From positions 1 to 35,528 of the forward strand of contig JALVNE010000195.1 of NCBI GenBank assembly GCA_027026755.1: a DNA stretch of 35,528 bases. Direction: 5' to 3'. Below the pieces are notes generated by a model that made no database searches, was not told the DNA's origin, and worked only from the letters and a program-made list of their open reading frames with translations. This document shows positions 31,864 through 35,528 of this stretch, one piece after another (position 1 is the first letter of the stretch; every line of letters begins with the position of its first letter). Source of the stretch: Sedimenticola sp. (lineage in GTDB: Bacteria > Pseudomonadota > Gammaproteobacteria > Chromatiales > Chromatiaceae). The position numbers and the translations under genes are program-made.

Positions 31864-33566
31864 GAGCCGGGATTGAGACTGGGCAACAGGCGGTGGTCTG
31901 TTGCCGGCTTGCAGCGGCGAAAGCGTATGGGAAACAGCCTGGGCTTGATCTGGCGCTTGAAGTCGGCTTTCCATTTTTCGAAGGATTCCAGCTTCTGTCC
32001 ACCATAGACTGCTCTGTCCAGTTCCGCCATGAGTTCCTGAACCCGCTGGGGGTTGGCGGCGGGGTGGCAAGCGATGATGCTTCTGCCCAGGTGCTGCAGG
32101 TCTGAATGGGGGCGAACGCCCAGATGCTTGGCGGCAAGAATCTGCAGGGCAGGCACCCAGGTCGAGGGGTCGTCTTCCTTTTCCACGGCGCGCAGGCAGT
32201 ACCAGAGTTTCCAGGACACGGGCAGCTTGCGCCCGATCCAGGTGCGCAGGCGGTGGAAATGCCGACGGGGGGATATGCGTCTGCCGAAAGCCGCCAGGGG
32301 CTGATAGAGTTCGCCCAGCAGATTTTTGCCCTGCTCCGCCGCCCAGCCCATGACGGGATTCCGTCCGGTGCCGAACAGCATCTTGAGCCAGGCGGCCAGC
32401 AGGAGTAACAGCGCCAGTATCGGGGGAATCCAGAACCACAGACTGGTGCCTTCCGGCAGCCCGAATCCAGCGCGGTCGTCGCCGTTGGGGTTGGGGTCAC
32501 CCAACACCTGCAGCTGGCGGATGGGCAGGGTGGCCGTGGCGGTCTTGCCCGTGCGCAGATTCCACCAGGGCAGGGACAGGGTGGGCAGATTCAGGGTGCC
32601 TCCCCAGCGGGGCACCAGGGTGAAGTGCTCCGTGCGGCTGCCGATGAGATCCAGCCCATCCGGGGAAATACGGCCGGTGGTGGTCACCTCGCCGGGATAG
32701 ATGTAGAAATCGTCGCTGTGCAGCTGTGAGGCAATGCTCGGCAGCTGGGTGCCCACGGCGCCCACGGCAGATGTGGTGATTGCCATTTCCAGGGGTTCGC
32801 CGGCTTTCAGTTCCCGGGTTTCCGGCAGTCTGGCTTCCAGGCGCAGGTTGTACAGTGGCAGCCAGGGCTGAACCCCGGGCTGGGCCGGCTGCACATACAG
32901 GGTGGTGCCCTGTTGGGCGGTGACGTTGAAATCAGCACCATTGTTGTACTTGCCGCTTACCGTGATACCTGGCAGGTAGATTTCACCTTCCTTGAGCGGA
33001 ATCAGCAGGTAAGTGTATTCGGTCACCAGGGTCGCCTGGCCCTGGTCACTGCTGCTGTAGTTCACGGGTTTGCCCAGCTGGCGGAATACCACGTCTGTGG
33101 AATCCGGTGGGCGGGGTGAGGCTTCCTTCAGGTTTCCGCTGCTCTTTATGCGCACCCGGTAGATGAGGTTCTGCTGCACCACGGGACGGCGTTCACTGAC
33201 GCTGACTTCTATGCTGGGAGCCGCTTGAACAGGGGCGGGCTGCTTGAGGGGGCTCGAGGAGTAACTCCCCTGGACGGGGCCGGGTGTAGAACGATACTGG
33301 TAGTGATATTGATAGTAGTATTGCCGACCGTAGTTGCCCTGGGACGGCGGGGTGCCGGAATAATTGTTCTGCTGTGGCGGACGGAACTGCGGCTGGCTGG
33401 GCCATGTGGTAGTCGGCGGGGTAGCGCCCGGTTGCGCGGCAGGCATCAGCTGCTGCGGATAAGGCGGGTAATAGCCGGGTGCGGCAAGCACCGTGCCGCA
33501 GGCCAAGGTGGCCAACAGGGTCATGGTGACGGTGGAAAGGAATCGTGGAAAACCTGGATACTGCAT
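31839..33566 (-). CDS. batD: BatD-like membrane protein
   Basis: 575 residues from ATG 33566. A Sec signal (FLSTVTMTLLATLACGTVLAA) precedes a low-complexity segment rich in Pro, Gln and Tyr (for example QQNNYSGTPPSQGNYG and YYYQYHYQYRS). The rest, from about residue 115, follows the BatD plan: IEVSVSERRPVVQQNLIYRV immunoglobulin-like domains, then LWFWIPPILALLLLLAAWLKML as membrane helix and a basic cytoplasmic tail. BatD usually acts with MoxR ATPase and BatA/B/C von Willebrand-type proteins; none is in this window. Its 3' end overlaps the convergent DUF255 gene. Confidence 0.75.
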   Translation of the reverse strand: MQYPGFPRFLSTVTMTLLATLACGTVLAAPGYYPPYPQQLMPAAQPGATPPTTTWPSQPQFRPPQQNNYSGTPPSQGNYGRQYYYQYHYQYRSTPGPVQGSYSSSPLKQPAPVQAAPSIEVSVSERRPVVQQNLIYRVRIKSSGNLKEASPRPPDSTDVVFRQLGKPVNYSSSDQGQATLVTEYTYLLIPLKEGEIYLPGITVSGKYNNGADFNVTAQQGTTLYVQPAQPGVQPWLPLYNLRLEARLPETRELKAGEPLEMAITTSAVGAVGTQLPSIASQLHSDDFYIYPGEVTTTGRISPDGLDLIGSRTEHFTLVPRWGGTLNLPTLSLPWWNLRTGKTATATLPIRQLQVLGDPNPNGDDRAGFGLPEGTSLWFWIPPILALLLLLAAWLKMLFGTGRNPVMGWAAEQGKNLLGELYQPLAAFGRRISPRRHFHRLRTWIGRKLPVSWKLWYCLRAVEKEDDPSTWVPALQILAAKHLGVRPHSDLQHLGRSIIACHPAANPQRVQELMAELDRAVYGGQKLESFEKWKADFKRQIKPRLFPIRFRRCKPATDHRLLPSLNPGSQSALGEP

Positions 33567-34018
33567 TGTGTTGATATTAGTCTCCTGGCTGCCGGGTGGC
33601 AAGGCATTATGTGCCGTCTGGCAGGGCCACGTCATCTAAACTACGGCTGGGGTCTGCTTGGAAAAACGCCGTAAATACATCCATGGCCGCTCTTTGGCAT
33701 CCTGTCATCGCGGCACTCATGCGTCCATGCACATCGAAGTTCCGCGTCGGCTTTACGGCTTCGCAGTTCTTGTTCTGCTGTAAAGTCCAGCCTCGCCATC
33801 CCTGGCGAGGCGTTCGCTGGCTGCGAAGATCCACAGGATTTTCGATCCAGCTCACCCATGCCTCCGAGGTTTTCCAAGGAGCCCCCACCCCTGCCTGAGC
33901 AATAACTTAGGCGTTTGGATGACGTGGTCCTGTGCCGGCTGGTCCTGGCAGGGGTGTCATTTTCCGAGATTGTGTATAATGCCGGGTTCACTGGAATGGC
34001 GACATGGCGTCGTTTCGA
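33567..34018. repeat. Repeat-bearing spacer with a CCATCC-core hairpin
   Basis: No convincing gene was found in these 450 bases. A 22-base palindrome at 33790-33811 (GCCTCGCCA tccc TGGCGAGGC) has the same loop as the hairpins near 5250-5520. The sequence before it (GTAAAGTCCA) recurs, inverted, at 16646-16658. Minus-strand open frames overlapping it look like shadows of the repeat. Confidence 0.65.
33975..33980 (+). promoter_or_regulatory. -10 element for tRNA-Leu
   Basis: A perfect TATAAT lies 38 bases before the mature tRNA 5' end. A matching -35 is not clear. Confidence 0.55.
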
Positions 34019-34103
<85 letters not shown>

Positions 34104-34117
34104 GATTTATCCAGGAG

Positions 34118-34149
34118 GTTGAAAGAGTCCCTCCAAGGACTTTTTCAAC
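34118..34149 (+). terminator. Hairpin terminator after tRNA-Leu
   Basis: GTTGAAAGAGTCC pairs with GGACTTTTTCAAC over 13 bp (one G-T pair) around the loop CTCCAA, 14 bases past the tRNA. The T-run lies within the stem rather than after it. Confidence 0.55.
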
Positions 34150-34152
34150 TAC

Positions 34153-34271
34153 GGAAGCGGAAAACGCGGTTTCCCGCTTCCTTCATTATTCAATGGCTTA
34201 CAGCCATTGGAGGGTGGCACATTCTTGTGCCGCACCCAGGCTGTTGAAAAATGGTGTTTTTCAACAGCCTG
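34153..34271. repeat. Row of three more hairpins before tig
   Basis: Stems at 34153-34181 (GGAAGCGG/CCGCTTCC), 34191-34209 (CAATGGCT tac AGCCATTG) and 34237-34271 (15 bp, CAGGCTGTTGAAAAA, loop TGGTG). The last shares TTGAAA/TTTCAA with the terminator at 34118. Confidence 0.75.
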
Positions 34272-34345
34272 CCAAGGTGGGCGCCCGGTATGCGGGGCGT
34301 CCTTGTCATCAATACAGACAGACATACTGTCGGAGAAAGTTTCAA

Positions 34346-35528
34346 ATGCAAGTATCTGTTGAATCGGGCGAAGGCCTGGTAAAACGTTTGCTGGTCAATC
34401 TGCCCGCGGACAAGGTTAACGAACTGGTGGACGCCAAGCTCAAGGAAGCGGCCCGCACCGTGAGGATGGACGGTTTCCGTCCCGGCAAAGTGCCTCTGCG
34501 GGTGGTGAAGCAGCGTTATGGTCAGCAGATTCGACAGGATGTCTATGGGGAGCTGATCCAGTCCAGCTTCTATGAAGCGGCCACCCAGGAGAACCTGCGT
34601 CCCGTGGGCGAGCCCAGTATCGAGTTGCGCGAAGACGAAGCCGATGGCGGCCTGGCCTACACCGCCACTTTCGAGGTGATGCCGGAACTGGAGGTGGCTG
34701 ATTTGTCTGCCCTGGAGATCAAGCGCCCGGTCACCGAGGTCACGGAGGAAGACGTCGACAACATGATCGAAAAGCTGCGCGAGCAGCGTACCGAGTGGGT
34801 TGATGTCGAGCGCGCCGCCCAGGAAGGGGATCGCGTGACCCTGGACTTCACCGGTATCATGGACGGTGAAGCCTTCGAAGGCGGCAGCGCCAACGATATT
34901 TCCCTGGTGCTGGGCTCCGGCACCATGATTCCTGGTTTCGAGGAAGGCCTGGTGGGTCTCAAGGCCGGGGAGGAGAAGACCCTGGAACTGAAGTTCCCCG
35001 AAGACTACCGGGTGGAAAAGCTGGCGGGCAAGGATGTAAGCTTCGAAGTGAAGCTGAAGGCCGTGGCCGAACCCAAACTGCCCGAGGTGGACGAGGACTT
35101 CATCAAGGCCCTGGGCGTCGAAGAGGGCACGGAAGAGGCCTTGCGCAGGGAAATCCGCGAAAACATGGAGCGCGAAGTGCGCCAGAAAGTCAAGAGCCGC
35201 ACCAAGGAAGCGGTCATGGATGCCCTGCTGGCGGCCAACGAGTTCGATGTGCCTGCCGCCATGGTTTCCCAGGAAGCCCAGGTACTCAAGCAGCAGACCC
35301 AGCAGGAAATGGCTCAGGCGGGCCAGCAGAGCAGCGTGGACCTGCCGCTCAGCGTCTTCGAGCCCCAGGCCGAGCGCCGGGTGAAGCTGGGATTGCTGGT
35401 GGGCGAGCTGATTCGCGGCAATGAAATGGAGTTGGACCAGGCCCGGGTGGATCAGGCCATCGCCGAACAGGCGGCGACCTTCGAGGATCCGGACGAGATC
35501 ATCAAGTGGTATCAGGAGAATCCCCAAG
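34346..35528 (+). CDS. tig: Trigger factor, 5' part
   Basis: The frame runs from ATG 34346 (GGAGAAAG ribosome site at 34332) off the right edge, giving 394 of an expected 430-450 residues. The N-terminal ribosome-binding signature GFRPGKVP is at residues 44-51. A central FKBP-like peptidyl-prolyl isomerase domain has GDRVTLDFTGIMDGE and GSGTMIPGFEEGLVG, and a helical C-terminal chaperone domain follows. Trigger factor binds ribosome protein L23 and shields nascent chains. In many proteobacteria clpP, clpX and lon follow, beyond this window. Confidence 0.96.
   Translation, partial: MQVSVESGEGLVKRLLVNLPADKVNELVDAKLKEAARTVRMDGFRPGKVPLRVVKQRYGQQIRQDVYGELIQSSFYEAATQENLRPVGEPSIELREDEADGGLAYTATFEVMPELEVADLSALEIKRPVTEVTEEDVDNMIEKLREQRTEWVDVERAAQEGDRVTLDFTGIMDGEAFEGGSANDISLVLGSGTMIPGFEEGLVGLKAGEEKTLELKFPEDYRVEKLAGKDVSFEVKLKAVAEPKLPEVDEDFIKALGVEEGTEEALRREIRENMEREVRQKVKSRTKEAVMDALLAANEFDVPAAMVSQEAQVLKQQTQQEMAQAGQQSSVDLPLSVFEPQAERRVKLGLLVGELIRGNEMELDQARVDQAIAEQAATFEDPDEIIKWYQENPQ

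Noticed and set aside
33607..33888. Minus-strand frames of 93-116 residues upstream of tRNA-Leu
   Set aside because: They run through the CCATCC hairpin and related repeats and lack ribosome sites or known motifs.

Overview
This window comes from a GC-rich gammaproteobacterium that oxidises sulfur, probably related to the Chromatiales or to Sedimenticola/Thiolapillus-like lineages. The lineage is inferred from gene content only. The strongest evidence is a sulfur globule protein gene (4690-5040), a soeABC cytoplasmic sulfite-oxidising complex (6600-11236), and an octaheme cytochrome of the tetrathionate reductase family paired with a membrane cytochrome b (14207-16566). No phage, plasmid or CRISPR signature was seen.

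Layout. 1-4.5 kb: the end of a hydantoinase-B/oxoprolinase gene, an asparagine-synthetase-like amidotransferase of the N-acetylglutaminylglutamine amide type, glutaredoxin, RNase T (minus strand) and the lipoprotein MlaA. 4.5-11.3 kb: sulfur block with sulfur globule protein, a repeat-rich spacer, a Crp/Fnr-type regulator and soeABC. 11.5-14 kb: SYLF-domain secreted protein, SixA phosphatase and the U32-family tRNA hydroxylation protein TrhP/YegQ. 14.2-17.1 kb: octaheme cytochrome plus cytochrome b, then a decayed gene interrupted by a nested inverted-repeat element. 17.3-20 kb: pyruvate phosphate dikinase. 20.2-24.6 kb: two minus-strand operons (Mut7-C RNase / YjbQ / polyferredoxin, and SDR / DUF2269) around a plus-strand MntA-HepT toxin-antitoxin pair. 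24.8-27.8 kb: hisBHAFE. 28.3-31.9 kb: tatABC and a DUF255 thioredoxin-fold protein. 31.8-33.6 kb: BatD-like protein on the minus strand. 34-35.5 kb: tRNA-Leu(UAG) and the 5' part of tig.

How the genes fit together. Sulfur stored in protein-coated periplasmic globules is oxidised to sulfite, and SoeABC would oxidise that sulfite in the cytoplasm and pass electrons to quinone. The octaheme cytochrome with its cytochrome b looks like a second quinone-linked periplasmic redox module. The Crp-family gene lies directly between the globule gene and soeABC and is a candidate regulator. PPDK fits carbon metabolism of an autotroph. The his and tat genes form long tightly coupled operons.

Most of what is unexplained lies in the spacers: a dispersed REPIN-like palindrome (four copies, one missing half), a family of small hairpins with a constant CCATCC-N-TGG core and variable but complementary stems, a 54-bp tandem repeat, and several longer inverted repeats. 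At protein level the oddities are a TatC with an acidic tail ending in a FimV-like segment, an octaheme cytochrome with its own C-terminal membrane anchor, and a his operon without hisI between hisF and hisE. I found no clear new multigene defence or biosynthetic system. The best candidates for undescribed biology are the octaheme/cytochrome b pair, the TatC fusion, and the hairpin repeat families.
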